From Amphirosellinia nigrospora (taxonomy: Eukaryota > Ascomycota > Sordariomycetes > Xylariales > Xylariaceae), in the NCBI GenBank assembly GCA_004123355.1, contig SCHM01000002.1, positions 4,623,569 through 4,687,568 on the forward strand: 64,000 nt of DNA, written 5' to 3'. Both the position numbers and the translations under genes were made by a program. Shown in pieces: positions 47,632-59,205 of this stretch. Each line of letters starts with the position of its first letter. The first letter of the stretch is position 1. A model generated the notes under the pieces. The model was not told the origin of the DNA. It saw only the letters and a list, made by a program, of their open reading frames with translations, and did no database searches.

Positions 47632-49394
47632 ATGTTCGACAAAACCGAAAGGGTAGCCATGGGCCCCCGGCACAGCACGAAGAATCAAATCATGCAGAAA
47701 GTACAAACAGCATTGCGCATGATGCTGAGAAGACGGGCTCTAGCTCAGGGAACGGCAGCGACAACTCGGATTTTAAGCAGAGGGAAATCCACGGCATTCG
47801 TTGGTTCTTCATCTGCGCATCACTCTTTCTCACCTGTTTCCTGTACGGCCTCGACACAACAATCGCAGCGGCAGTCCAGGCCGATGTGATCAAGACATTT
47901 GGCCAGATCGGGCAACTCTCCTGGATCGGCGCCGGGTTTCCGTTAGGTTCGGTGACGGTGATATTCGTAATGGGTTACCTTTACAATGCCTTCAATATGA
48001 AGTGGATGTTCATAATAACGGTGTTGCTCTTCGACATCGGCTCCGCACTATGTGGTGCTGCCCCCAACATGGCTGCTCTGATCGTTGGGCGAGTCATCGC
48101 CGGAGCCGGTGGCACCGGCATCTATCTCGGAACGTTGAATTACATGACAGCTTTGACGTCCCCAAGCGAGCGTGGTCTATATACCACGTTGATCGGTTTT
48201 TTCTGGGGTCTCGGTGCTGTACTGGGACCTGTTGTGGGCGGCGCATTTTCCGTATCTTCGGCAACCTGGCGCTGGGCATTCTACTTCAACCTTGTCGTCG
48301 GCGCCGCCTCGGCCCCAGCTTATATCACATGCCTCCCACCAGTTCATCCTATGCCAGGCGTGAGTGTTCGAGACCGACTTGCCGGGGTCGACATTGTTGG
48401 GTTCGTGCTCGGCGCCGGGGTCTGGATTTCTTTCCTCTTGGGCCTCACTATGGCGGGAGGAGAATGGCCGTGGAATGACGGCCGTACCATCGCCACATTT
48501 GTCGTCTTCGGTGTTGTACTAGGCTTGTACGCCGTGCAGCAATATTTCGCCCTTTTCACCACGCCTGCCCGACGGGAGTTCCCAATTCATCTCCTTCGCG
48601 AGCGTACCCACGTCCTACTATATATCGCGACATCGGCCTTCGTCACGTCGCTCTTCGTATCGCTCTTTTACATCCCTCTTTATTTCGAATTCGTGCACAA
48701 TGACAGCAGCCTCACCGCCGCTATACGCCTACTCCCATTTGTTGTTGTTGCTGCGACCACGAGTGTAGTCTCGGGATATTTTGTCGGCCGGATTAAACTG
48801 TATCTACTTCTTTTTCTCGCATCCGCCATCGTCTTGATATTGGGTGGCAGTCTGCTGGTAGTTCATCTAGACGTCAATGCCCAGACCAGCCTCATTTACG
48901 GATTGACAGTTCTGGTCGCATTTGGCGCTGGTCTATCCATGCAGAAAAGCTACTCCATCGCTGCGTTGAGCACGGATCCAAGCAATGTAGGCCCGGCTCT
49001 CAGCTTCCAGAACGTGGCCGAAATCGGAGGCCAGGTAATTGCACTCGGCGTTTCTGGTCAGATTTTTCATTCGGTGGCCACTAGGAACCTCGAACAGATA
49101 TACTAGCTGGCAAGGCTTTTCGAGAACGGAAATCATGACTGCGCTAGCGGGTGCGCAAAGCTCTCTATTCTCCAACTAGACGACAACCTGCGCGCGGCGG
49201 CAGTGTCGGCCATCACCAAGTCGTTACAACTGACATTCGTGCTCGTGCCGGTAGCTGGAGGTGTTATGCTAGTGGCCGCGCTTTGTATGAAGTGGGAAAG
49301 CTTTATTAGCACATTTCCTATTCCCCAAGAGATGGCGATGCTTTGTATATCCTTCATGGTGTTCGGTCTATCTGAATGGAAAAGCAGCATGTGA
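47632..49394 (+). CDS. MFS transporter, DHA14 drug/toxin efflux type
   Basis: Intronless 14-spanner MFS. Start MFDKTERVAMGP, then a hydrophilic head, ICASLFLTCFLYGLDTTIAA, LSWIGAGFPLGSVTVI, GSALCGAAPNMAALIVGRV, GAGGTGIYLGTLNYM, LGPVVGGAFSVSSATWRW and WAFYFNLVVGA. The tail MTALAGAQSSLFSNLDDNLR and AITKSLQLTFVLVPVAGGV are typical for the family. Four frame changes, at about 47663-47667 (C5), 49100, 49112 and 49175, each equal one missing base; corrected length is 588 aa. Beyond the family's normal end it has an extra segment WESFISTFPIPQEM. Divergent from a Zn2Cys6 gene, suggesting a regulator-efflux pair. Confidence 0.86.
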
Positions 49395-50273
49395 GACGAT
49401 ATTTCGGGGAGTTGGTGGTGGATTCTTGCTACTTCGTGTTATTCTGTAAGACATTTATGAAATCATATGGTTTTAACTTTATATGCTTAGATATAGACTA
49501 TACATGGCGGTATGATATTTTTCTCTTCAATTATTAGGATACTCTTCCCAGGCATTTCATCCCATCATTTCAACCTTCACATGTTGCTGAAACCCATCAT
49601 TCGGAACTCGCGTTTTCAACATATCTAAACCACATCAGCTTTTCTCCCAAGCGATCGCCTCACCACCTATGGCTTAGAACTACCTTGTGATACTGAGAAA
49701 TATCGCTGAATGTGGCGTATCATGAACCACGTCACGACCCTAGATCGTGGACATCATCAATCATTAGTAATAATTAGCTTGCGACAACCATAAGCCACCA
49801 GCACGCACCAAGCATAGATTTAAGAATTTTTTTATAATATTTATCTAACTTAATCGAGTGTTTTATGCTATTTTAAAAGGCTATTGCCTCGCATTTCTAC
49901 CCTTTTCGTTTCTCATAATGAGGTATCAAGTCTGGACTACTGCTCATTGTTTACATTCGTGACGTCTTGGTCATATGACGTCATGCCAAATGCTGCCCCG
50001 CGACGCCGCGCCCGCATATTGTTGAATGGTCGTTATCTCTTCCCCTGTTCTGCAGGGCGCTCTGCGAAGATAACTTCGTCATTCATAGCACCGTATCTAT
50101 CTTGAAGCTTACTAGGCTTATAATTAGCTTTTGTGCGCTGACAACATCGTAAATGTTTGTTCATCTCAACTATCCGGCAGTTATACTACACTCAATTGTC
50201 TGTATGCATGCTATTGGGCATCCCAATTTAGGACAGCCAACGTATCATTTTCAAAAGGTCAACGCTACCTAGG
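49395..50273. promoter_or_regulatory. Sugar transporter upstream region with CRE-like sites
   Basis: 0.9 kb without a gene. A perfect CRE TGACGTCA lies at 49976-49983 and a near match TGACGTCT at 49960-49967, about 300 bases before the transporter start; both are classical bZIP (ATF/CREB) sites. Whether they are used is unknown. Confidence 0.45.
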
Positions 50274-51966
50274 ATGCCTTTTCCACCGGCTCGGGGCGAT
50301 GACCCAACTTCGCCCAGAAAGCCCAGTTTTCTCACCAAGAAGCATGAGATTGTTATCTTCAGTAGTACGGCAATTGCGCTGTACGGCTATGATCAGGGCA
50401 TGATGAGTCTCATCAATACGAACAGATCGTACCTCCGCACAATGGCCATTGCCCACGATTCGCCCATTGTCGGCATCATCGTGTCCGTCTACTACCTCGG
50501 TTGCACTCTCGGTGCCGTTCTAGCTTCGTACTGGGCTGATAAAAAAGGTCGAAAACCTTCTATAGCCGCTTGTCTTATGACAAGCATGGTGGGCAACCTA
50601 TTGATGTTTGTTGCCGGAATGACCCCAGAAGGCCCAAGTTCATGGAATGGCGCAGCCATTGCATTCATGATAACTGGACGAGTCATACTTGGTCTTGGCG
50701 TCGGTGGCATCGATGCTACTATTCCCGTCTATAGCTCAGAGTTGACAAAGGACAAGTCAAGGGGACGCGCTTTGGCCCAGGAGTTTCAGATGAACATTTT
50801 CGGTCTGCTGGTGGCCTTTTCTATCAACCTTGGTGTTACCATCGCCCTTGGCAAGGACAACCAATGGGCCTGGAGAATACCTATTGTCGTCATGCAAGCA
50901 TTTCCGATCGTGTTAATCTCGAGTATGAGCCGGTTGCCTGAATCTCCCAGGTGGTTCGTGAGCCAGGATAGAAGTGATGATGCTATGAAGGCCTTGGTAT
51001 CTCTGTTTGACGAACCCAAAGCAAAAGAAACACTAAATGAGCTGGTTCAAGCCCAGGCAGAGGAAAGTGACGAGCATGTGGGATATATCGACATGATCTT
51101 TCCCAGTGGTAGCCAGTTTCATCCCACTGTGCTCACTGTGATGGGACAAATTAACCAGGCCCTTACCGGCTATGGCGCCGTGTCTGTTTACGGCCCACAG
51201 ATCTTTGAGCTTCTCGGGTTCGGTGTACGTAATGCAGAGCTTGTTACGCTAGGCAACTACATCAGCTATTTCATTATGATGACTGTAGCTTGGATAACGA
51301 TCGATGCTCTCGGACGGCGGAAGTTGATGGTCTGGGGCTCGGTTGGCTTATCCGTTTGCTTTGCTCTGCTGACGGTATCTGGCGCCCTGTCATTGGATGT
51401 CGCTCACATCTCTGTTCTAGCCGTTGAGATCTTCGGTTCTATCGTCCTCTTCGTCGCCACCGCCATATTTGGCATTTGTTGGTTGGCCACTGTCTGGTTA
51501 ATTCCCACGGAAATCTATCCAAACAGTGCTAGGGCCCTAGGAAGTAGTGTTTCGGTCATTACGTGGGGTCTTGCGAACTTCGCAATCACCCTCTTGACCC
51601 CAATAAGTACGTGGTTCTCGAGTTTACTAACCCCATCTACCAAATAGTAGAAAATACTTCTTTGAATGAATTGCTAATCACAAATCTCTAGTGTTCAATA
51701 ATCTCAAGTATTGGCTTTTCTTAGTGTTTTCCGCCACTAATGCATTTGCGGGGTGGTGGACCTGGGCTTACTCACCAGAGACGGGCGGGCGAAGTTTCGA
51801 GGAGAACCAAGAATTCTTCATGTCGGCTATTGAACATGAGAGCTGGGTGGTTAAGAATGTTGATGATGGCAAATTCTTATATATGCCACGCAAAAAGGAG
51901 AGTTTGGAAGGTGGGAAGGGGACTGATTCCGAGGTGACTCCGCTGCTGGAGCCACACTCTTCCTGA
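50274..51966 (+). CDS. MFS sugar transporter (SP family)
   Basis: Uninterrupted apart from one 85-nt intron at 51607-51691 that joins LTPI to MFNNLKYWLFLVF in phase; product about 535 aa. Twelve TM segments are expected from the hydrophobic pattern. Sugar-porter signatures: YGYDQGMMSLI, ASYWADKKGRKPS, GRVILGLGVGGIDATIPVYS, RLPESPRWFVSQ, TIDALGRRKLMVWG, IPTEIYPNSARALGSS and SPETGGRSFEE (the PETKGRSLEE-type motif). It is unusual among the window's genes in having no frame break. The hexose or other substrate cannot be told. CRE-like sites lie upstream. Confidence 0.92.
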
Positions 51967-52415
51967 ATCTCCCCGATTCCGCGTAATATCGGCTCACGAT
52001 ATTGACAAAATAAATCCAAAAATATTAATTATCAGTAACAGATTATATGCTTCGAAGTCATGAAGATAATGCTTAACTGTGCATAGGGACATTTAATGGG
52101 TGCGTGTCTATTGTCTCCGACCTTACCGATTAACTATAAACACTAAGCTTAAACGGCAGACAGTCAATTATGAAGGTGTGAGTAGTCACTTGTCAAGGTA
52201 GAAAAGACCGATGGTTTTCTGTTCCGATCTGTCCTGTCTCACGAGTACTCTCAGTAATAAAAATATTCCGCTGAGAGAGGCACAACAACCCCAGTCCCCA
52301 ATCTCTTCAGTTTCGGCGGCCATATCCCATTACATCCCTGAGCTCGCCTCAACCACGAACCAACAGAGTCATAGTTCCGCATACCGCCACTTTACCGACC
52401 GACGTCCGTCTAACA
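51967..52415. other. Convergent intergenic interval
   Basis: 450 bases between two 3' ends. A frame at 52211-52573 overlapping the next gene is a shadow. Nothing else seen. Confidence 0.5.
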
Positions 52416-53877
52416 TTAATTGTCCGTGTCCGATCCTCCAAGATATTCCCCACCAGCCCCTATTCCGTAATCCTCCCCATCCTCAGCTCGTTTATTCCAT
52501 TCCCACTCCCATTTCCAGCGACAACGATCGGCGTAATATCTCTCGTAGACAAGACCCAATATCAAATTTGTAGTTCCTCGGCGGGTAATCTCGGCAAGCG
52601 TCTGCAGGAACGCCGTGAAGCTTGGATAGAGGCGGTAGTGTTCGCTGGGTTTATGCTGCACCTGCAGGACGAGCCAGTTCTCGCAATTCTTCAGCGTCAG
52701 CAGCTTCCGGCCCCTGCCGCCGAAGTAGCTGCTGCCGTGAAAGTCGATACGGCCAATGAGTCGGCCGTTTCGCTTTTCGTCAGTGAACGCGACGTCGGCC
52801 CAGTCTCGCACCGTATTTCGGACATCCTCCGGACTCACGAGGAACACGCCGCCCAACTCACTACCGCGAGCGGCGATTTGTATCAGTCTCAAGGAGGGTT
52901 CCCCGTCCCCCCGCTATAACTAGTCTGGCGCTTCAGCTCGGCATGATGTCCAGGGCCGAACATGGAATCGACTAACCATGTTATGTAATGCTCCCACATA
53001 TTGTTGTAGACATGATACCGCCATCCGTTTTGATGGGCAATCTGGTGGTTTTTGGTAGATAGAAACGATAGTTGGGGCTTACCGCCGTCTAAGATATTCT
53101 CTAGGCCGTTGGTGAATTGGAGGAACATCTTGTAGTCGCTTGGGAGCTCCATGCCAAGGCATTTTTCAATATGCTCACCTCCTGTGCTGACGCCCCCTCT
53201 TCCAGATGACATCCCGTAGGGAACGTCTTCCGCCAATGCGTGTTGCAGTTGGTCACAATCTCCCTTACTACCCAGTAGATATGTTGTTGTTCATTGCTTC
53301 CATCGAGGTACTGTTCATGAGTAAGAGAGGTTTCCTTGCTAACTGTTTGCGGGCGACACCTATGTAGCAAGGCCGTGATATGTCTTATGATGAACCACGC
53401 AGAAGCTGCAGTGGTAAGCACCTGATGAACTCTATGCATTATATCGTGTTGTGAGAATAAAGCCATTCCGTTATTCGCCATATGCCGAGACATGGATAGT
53501 GCAAAGTTGAACAACCAGGTGATGATGACATAAGTTTGAGTGAGCCTCCATAGCATGTGGGATGGCGTCAAAGCGGTGGGGATCCAGGGAGCGAACATGT
53601 ATATGACTCCGAGGTTTAATATCGGCTCGAATACATCCGAAGCGAATCTAGAGAACCACACAAGCCATGAATCCGATGCAACAGGGCCTAGAGCCTGCCG
53701 GGAGACGGAAAAGCAAAGGTTCAGGGCGTAGAAAGAGAGAGAATAGCCAGATAGGAGACACGCCAACTGCCCCTTAGCGAGAGTCCATCCGTTGACGAGC
53801 CATTGAATTGCGAAGTGACTTGCCGTGGCGATTGATCCCTCTTTTACTGCCAGCGCGAGTTCTGTGAGCAGCGTCAT
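52416..53877 (-). CDS. Membrane-anchored SUKH (SMI1/KNR4) domain protein
   Basis: ATG at 53877. Residues 1-200 contain about five hydrophobic segments (ACLLSGYSLSFYALNLCFSV, ILNLGVIYMFAPWIP, TYVIITWLFNFALSM, AASAWFIIRHITALLH). Then a hydrophilic linker and a SUKH-like domain: HIEKCLGMELPSDYKMFLQF, TNGLEN, later LIQIAARGSELGGVFLVSPE and LYPSFTAFLQTLAEI. SUKH proteins include yeast Knr4/Smi1, a cell-wall signalling hub, and bacterial immunity proteins. Two frame changes, near 53170 and 52900-52910 (G-rich), each equal one missing base; corrected length is 487 aa. The N-terminal membrane part fused to SUKH is unusual; the function is not known. Confidence 0.7.
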
Positions 53878-54937
53878 ATTGACGAGTTGTTGATCTGCAG
53901 AGGATTGTGGGTTGTCACCTTTGGTTTGTCAGGCTTGATTTCCTGGGCCCTATATACCTGGAATAATGTGCGGCTTCCTTTCAACAATTCGGCACTCTTC
54001 TTACCCTTTGCACCCCTTTGCAACCCTAATATAATCGGAGAAGAACTCAATGAGTGCCCAAAGTCTAAGGTTCCCTTTTGTAGCTCTTTCCACACATTTA
54101 CAAAGATGTACAGTTGCAAGATTTGAGGCACTAAGGCTTGAACCATCTTACGAAAGTGCTTCTGTTCGCCCAAGAGCAGATGATAAAGCCTAAGCCTGAA
54201 CATGCTGAAAGCCGAGAGAAGATCACGGTTTCTTAAGTCTGCTTATTGCTTCTGGGAACCAATGCTTACCTCGCCTCCATTCCAAAAGCAAACATGTGTG
54301 AAAATACCCGCGAAAAGTGCCTGTAATCAAGACTATATCAAGCAACTCATGGACGCTTGAAATAGTAATTGTCATTTCAGTGGCGCAGGGTGTATTCAAC
54401 TTCCAAGACGGTCGTCCATTTTCCAATGCTTTTACAAACCTTCAATTTCACGTGATTCTAAGCTGGGGATCGCATAACCACCGACCGTTGGCCGGCATCG
54501 GTACGACACCATACACGTTGTTACCCTTGGTGGGATGATGGTGGGGGTCAGAATCCTTTGGCGCCAAGCCAACATCACACAACAACTCCGTCAGCCTACT
54601 CTTACCACCCGTGATGGCTATTCATGGCACTTTGATCTGGGTAAACAAATGATTGAATGGTTTCTATATTGTCTATTTTTCAAATTTAAATAAATATAGA
54701 TGTACTAGTTTATTGTCTTGTTCTTCTTTCGATCTCTTCATTCACTCCCATGTAATATGATGACGGTGGGCGATATCGCGATAGTGGCATGAATAGCCAT
54801 CAATAGTGGCAGAGCTAGGTGGCGTCGCACCCCCACGGAAGCTTCCATTCCCCGCAAACCCACCACACCGCTTTAGACAAGATCAAGTTATCCGCGGTCT
54901 TGGAATCGTAATATTTTTTTTATTTCCGTGAGCAATC
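53878..54937. promoter_or_regulatory. Divergent upstream region, SUKH / paraoxonase genes
   Basis: 1.06 kb between two diverging starts. A minus frame at 53874-54203 has no recognisable content and is treated as chance. No motif stands out. Confidence 0.4.
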
Positions 54938-56345
54938 ATGGCAGTCTTCACGTATATCCTTGTCACGCTTCTCAGCGTATTGGGGGCATGGCTATACGAC
55001 CCGGTGCGACACCTCGTAGCGGTCGTCGGGCTCAGGCCCTTCGAAAGCTCGGCGAACGTGCATGGTATCGAGACACACTTCATCCCCGACACGGTCGGAT
55101 GTGAAGATCTCGAATACCATGCGCCGTCGGGGATGCTGTACACGGCGTGTGTGGGGGATATCGAGATCGCCCGTGGTTGGAACCCTGGTATGATGAGCTC
55201 CGATTGCGACTTCAATTGTCCGCTAGATGGCCGGTGTGATGGCTAACTGTATCTGCGTAAGCGCCGAGGCCCTGTCCCGGCCGGTCAAGTCAGCTTACGG
55301 TGCTATCGAAATCATCGACCCAAAGGTAAGTGCTTGTGCGACTACAACGTAGCCAAGATCAGAATAGATCAACTAACACTACCTGTCAGACTATGAAATC
55401 AAAGAGGTTGTCCCTGGAAAACTTTGAAGGACCTTTTGCTACTCACGGGATCGCTCTTTACACCCACCGTCAAAGCAGGACGTGGTCTACATATACGCCG
55501 TCAACCATGTACCAAATCCCAAATGGACAGCGGGATCCAAGACAGAGGAGAAGGCCGCCTCACAAGTCGAGCTCTTCGTGCACACAGTCGGCAGCGACAA
55601 GGCGCAACACCTGCGAACCATCGTGCATCCCCTAATCAGGACGCCGAACGACCTTCTCGCCATCTCGGAGAATGAGTTCCTCGTGACGAACGACCATTAC
55701 TACCGCGAGGGCGCGATGCGGTTCATCGAGGAGCTAATGCGCATGGGAAGCTGGACGGATCTGATCCACGTGCGCTTTGACGCCGAGAAGATCGATGCCG
55801 CCGTGGTGTTGGACAGCATCTCGACGAACAACGGGCTCGGCTGGGGTCCGGACGACCAGGTCATCATCGGCGACGCGGTAGGCGGACACGTGTATTTCGC
55901 CAGCTTACCTCATGCCGAGAACAGGACCATGTCCGTGTCGCATCGAGTGCCCATCGACTGCGTGGTGGACAACGCGAACTATTTCGTGGACCCGTACGCC
56001 GGCGTCGATGGGAAGGACTACAGCGGGTACTTGATGCCCGGTGTCTCGGACGCGCTGAAGTTCTTCATGGGCTTCGGTGACCCGACTTTCAAGGCGCCCA
56101 TTCCGGGCCAGGTGTGGTATCTGCCTGCGGTCGCGGGCAAGGATAAGCAGGTCGACGGCACAAAGGTGCGCAAGCTGGTCTTCAAAGATGACGGGCACGC
56201 TATCAGATCGGTCACTACTGCCGTCATGATACCCATTGATCCGGCTACCAACGGCGGGAAACGCGAGGGCTGGCTTTTCGTCACGAGTGTTATCGGATCC
56301 AGTATGCTGGCTACCAAAATTGACTTCGCAACAGCGTTGGCCTAG
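54938..56345 (+). CDS. Paraoxonase/arylesterase-like six-bladed propeller protein
   Basis: N-terminal hydrophobic anchor (MAVFTYILVTLLSVLGAW). Then IETHFIPDTVGCEDLEYH, SGMLYTACVGD, YGAIEIIDPKTMKSKRLSLE and HGIALYT; VVYIYAVNHVPNPKW; the calcium-site signature TPNDLLAISENEFLVTNDHY; LGWGPDDQVIIGDAVGGHVY; and NANYFVDPYAG. These mark the PON/SMP-30 family: calcium-d‌ependent lactonases and esterases of the secretory pathway. Introns: 55188-55261 (probable) and 55326-55389. One base is missing near 55462-55467 (C run), and the first intron junction also implies one; with both corrected the length is 423 aa. The substrate is unknown. Confidence 0.8.
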
Positions 56346-56707
56346 GTGATGCGATGACCGGAGATAAACGTGCCTGAAATCCGGCTATAAGTAAAGCGTT
56401 TCCCGACTTTCCTGACTTGTATAGGAACTGGGAATTAGCACAGCTGATTGGGTACCGGCATTGGTATATGTACAATTCTCTATATACTTGGTTGGGATAG
56501 CTCTACCACACTCGTTAATCTCCTGAAAGGTGCGGGAAGTTCCGTTTCAATGGCAGTGAGAATGTGTTTCACATCATATCAAATCAATTGAATAATGCTA
56601 CATCCAAAGAACGCCCATCCATGAGACGTCCATTACCAGCGTCGCGACGTTTTCCATCGCGCCCCTACCCCATTATATGCCCCAGTTAACATCCAGAGCC
56701 CCCCAGC
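56346..56707. other. Convergent intergenic interval
   Basis: 360 bases between the ends of the paraoxonase-like and small secreted protein genes. Nothing recognised. Confidence 0.5.
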
Positions 56708-57175
56708 CTAAGCTGATAAGTCCTGTATGAACCAGTTGATTTGGTAATCAGCGCATAGCATAGTACCCTGAGCGGAGATCTTCCCAGCATGCGCACTCCC
56801 AAAACGGTTCAGACTCTCATATAGATCGAGGATATCCTGATTCGTGAGCGAAAACTTGGCATCGTGCGGCGTGCCCTCACCCCTCGAGACAGCGAAGCCG
56901 CAATGGTACAGCGTTATGCTATGGCGGGCCCCATCGGGGTCCTTCGAGAAGTCGACGAGCCAGTCGCCGGCGTCCTCGTTAATGCCGCGGCAGGTATCTT
57001 GGCACTCCGAGGTCGTCGGAGGCGCCTTGAACTTGGCGGTGGTGTCGGTGAAGGTCAGGGGCGTGCAGTAGCCGGCTATTGACTTGTCGCCGTAGCAGTT
57101 ATCTGCCGCGAGCGATAACGAGAAGAAGATGATGAAGCTGCTGAGCAGCATGACCAGGGTCTTGGGACTGTGCAT
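56708..57175 (-). CDS. Small secreted cysteine-containing protein
   Basis: Intronless, 155 aa, ATG at 57175. The signal peptide MHSPKTLVMLLSSFIIFFSL ends near SLA/ADNC. The mature part has six cysteines (NCYGD, GYCTPL, SECQDTCRG, YHCGFAV, MLCADY), suggesting three disulfides, and blocks such as DAGDWLVDFSKDPDG and NQDILDLYESLNRFGS. It belongs to a group of conserved small secreted proteins common in Sordariomycetes, of unknown function and often listed among candidate effectors; I do not assign a role. No frame break. Confidence 0.82.
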   Translation of the reverse strand: MHSPKTLVMLLSSFIIFFSLSLAADNCYGDKSIAGYCTPLTFTDTTAKFKAPPTTSECQDTCRGINEDAGDWLVDFSKDPDGARHSITLYHCGFAVSRGEGTPHDAKFSLTNQDILDLYESLNRFGSAHAGKISAQGTMLCADYQINWFIQDLSA

Positions 57176-58348
57176 GATGTATGTAAGGGTAGCGAGTGGT
57201 GTTGACGTCGTCCTCGTGAGTGGGTTGATGTCAACTGTCCCGTTATTATACGAGAGATGGTCTGATGGAGACGTATCACAACCTTAGTGCCCTTGCAGCG
57301 AGCTCTGTGCCGATGAGTCGTGAATGGCGAGAGATATGCCCGCTTTCCGAGGATACACAAGAACGACCCCGAGATGGCATCATGGCGCTATTTGTAGTCC
57401 GACCTTGCCATACATCTAATCTCTGGCATGGCATGTTTCCTGCGATCACCGCTAGTTGGCAATCTAGCAGTTGTCGGGTCCTGGTAGAAGCACGATGCAA
57501 ACAATAGCGACGCTTGCAGGATCACTTTCACATCATCACCGACCAACCCAATCCCATGCAGGTAAGTGACAGTTCACTGCTTCTCATCACGTCCGTCACA
57601 TACTTAACACCCGTCTTATACTAGTCCGTGAGGGTGAGGTCTGTGATTCCGACATCCAGTGGACAGAGCCCCTCCGGATACGACCATAGCGTATCTCGGT
57701 CATCACTAAAATGTGGCCAATGACGATCGTCTAGCGGTGGCCAGCTGTGATAGTGATAATTGCAGGGATGTCCAGTGCCGTGATTTGCCAAGTCGTTTAC
57801 CAGATGTGTCACGTGGGGCCGCGCCGATCTCTTCTTCCCCCAACCATAATTCGCCGAGGAAGAGGCATAGCTGGGCGTAGCTGTGACTGGCTCATAGGTA
57901 CCGACAACCTCACCGCTGGTATCGCGATACCAAACAGCTGTTTTTACTGGTGTTGGTAAGTGTCATCGAGGCCACCGGCACAGAGTGACTAGTCTGACTC
58001 GAGTATGCCGGGAAGAGAACATGGGGAATCACGTTCATATGTTCATGCATTACGTGGAAATCGTCGGTAACTTTTCGGTGCGAGCGACAGGTTGCATGCA
58101 GGAGTTCGTATTGGGATGACAGATCTAAAATACGTGGGTTCTCAGGGGCGAGTGTCCAACATCTTGCTCTTTGTATTGTTACGTATACTCCTTTCATCTC
58201 GCCTGTCGGGTCATTCTAGACATACATGTCGTGAAAATGGTGCGACAAGAACGGATCAATGATACAGCCTCTACCCTCGAACGATCCCCTGTGCGCCATA
58301 CCCTCTGTGTGTGCCCAAGACGGCGAACCTGTCTCACCTCGATTCATT
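57176..58348. other. Intergenic, nothing recognised
   Basis: 1.2 kb, mostly the upstream region of the small secreted protein gene. Only short frames. Confidence 0.5.
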
Positions 58349-58519
58349 TCAGCATTTTCTGTGCGCCTTCTCCTGCTCGCGCTCGAGTTCCTCCTTGACA
58401 CAGAGGGCGCAAGGAGGCTCATGGATTCTCTCGACCTTTTCGCAGTCGGGCTTGTTGCAGGGTTTGCGAGCCTTGTATGGCTTGCAGCCGCAGCTGTACG
58501 TGATGATGATCTGGCACAT
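58349..58519 (-). CDS. Tiny cysteine-rich protein, 56 aa
   Basis: Starts MCQIIITYSCGCKPYKARKP and continues with a CxxxxC pair, a PPCALC pair and a charged helix (VKEELEREQEKAHRKC). Eight cysteines in 56 residues, arranged CGC, C-x4-C and C-x2-C, suggest a small zinc-binding module. It has no signal peptide. Small MC-x-I-x(3)-Y-x-CGC proteins of this kind are common in ascomycetes without assigned function. ATG at 58519, TGA at 58349-58351, no intron. Similar in size and style to the tentative gene upstream on the same strand. Confidence 0.55.
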   Translation of the reverse strand: MCQIIITYSCGCKPYKARKPCNKPDCEKVERIHEPPCALCVKEELEREQEKAHRKC

Positions 58520-58669
58520 GTTGGCTTGTTGGCTTTGAGATAGTCCGAGAAGAGGTAGGCTGTCGGTACGTTGGTAGGGGGGCTGTTGGGACGGATGTGC
58601 AGTGGTGATGTTTGTGATTGGGCCGCTATCTAATGAAGGAGACGGATGGTCGGCGCAGCGCTACGTTTT

Positions 58670-58704
58670 GATTGACTGATTGATTGACTGATTGACTGGC
58701 TGAT
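58670..58704. repeat. TGAT/TGAC tetranucleotide microsatellite
   Basis: About eight consecutive GATT/GACT-type tetranucleotides alternate between TGAT and TGAC. It lies in the upstream region of the tiny Cys-rich gene. Confidence 0.8.
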
Positions 58705-58910
58705 CCTGTCAGTGTGTTGCCCTGGGAGGTGAAATATAAAAATCAGATGCGTACGATGTCAGGACTCGACGTCTTATTATACTCTTTTTTCATCCGTACA
58801 TCTGTTTGGGTCAGGCTAGTTGTGGTGGCATGGGTTGGCTTTCGTCATAGGGGATGTCGCACATATTTGTACGCAAGTGGCAAGCCGAGGCGAAGACAAC
58901 AATGCCGTGT

Positions 58911-59205
58911 TCAATTCACGAGACCCCAGACTTTGTCGAGGATGTCGGGAGGGTATTGACAAGTGGGAGCGCGGCGGAAGGGGTTCACTTCTTTCAGCTC
59001 AAAGAAACAGACGTCACAGAGCACCAGCTCCGGGTCGAGCCTGCCGACGATAGCGTCATTGCAGATGGCCAGTCCCCGCTGGCGGATTGCGGCACTGGCA
59101 TTGGCACGGGCACTTCTGGCGCGTCACAACCTTAGTCCTGGGCGTCCTGGGCGTCCTGGGCTTCGAGGTGGGAGGGCGGACAGCGAGTGCCGGCATTTGA
59201 CTCAT
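58911..59205 (-). CDS. Tentative small Cys-rich protein (two frames)
   Basis: From ATG at 59205 a frame gives a PRT-repeat segment (CCCAGGACG three times) and QKCPCQCQCRNPPAG. Just downstream another frame gives LAICNDAIVGRLDPELVLCD, VCFFELKEVNPFRRAP and TCQYPPDILDKVWGLVN before the stop at 58911-58913. Together they resemble the small Cys-rich proteins of the neighbouring gene, joined by one frame change at the GGGG run near 59085. A plus-strand frame at 58854-59135 overlaps it and cannot be excluded. Confidence 0.35.

Noticed and set aside
47801-48478. 225-codon plus frame inside the MFS gene
   Set aside because: Shadow of the transporter frame; Arg/Cys/His-rich composition typical of an off-frame reading.
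53874-54203. 109-codon minus frame upstream of the SUKH gene
   Set aside because: Not in frame with the SUKH start and no recognisable content.
58854-59135. 93-codon plus-strand frame opposite the tentative Cys-rich gene
   Set aside because: Reads smoothly, but the minus strand explains the cysteine pattern and matches the neighbouring gene; kept only as an alternative.
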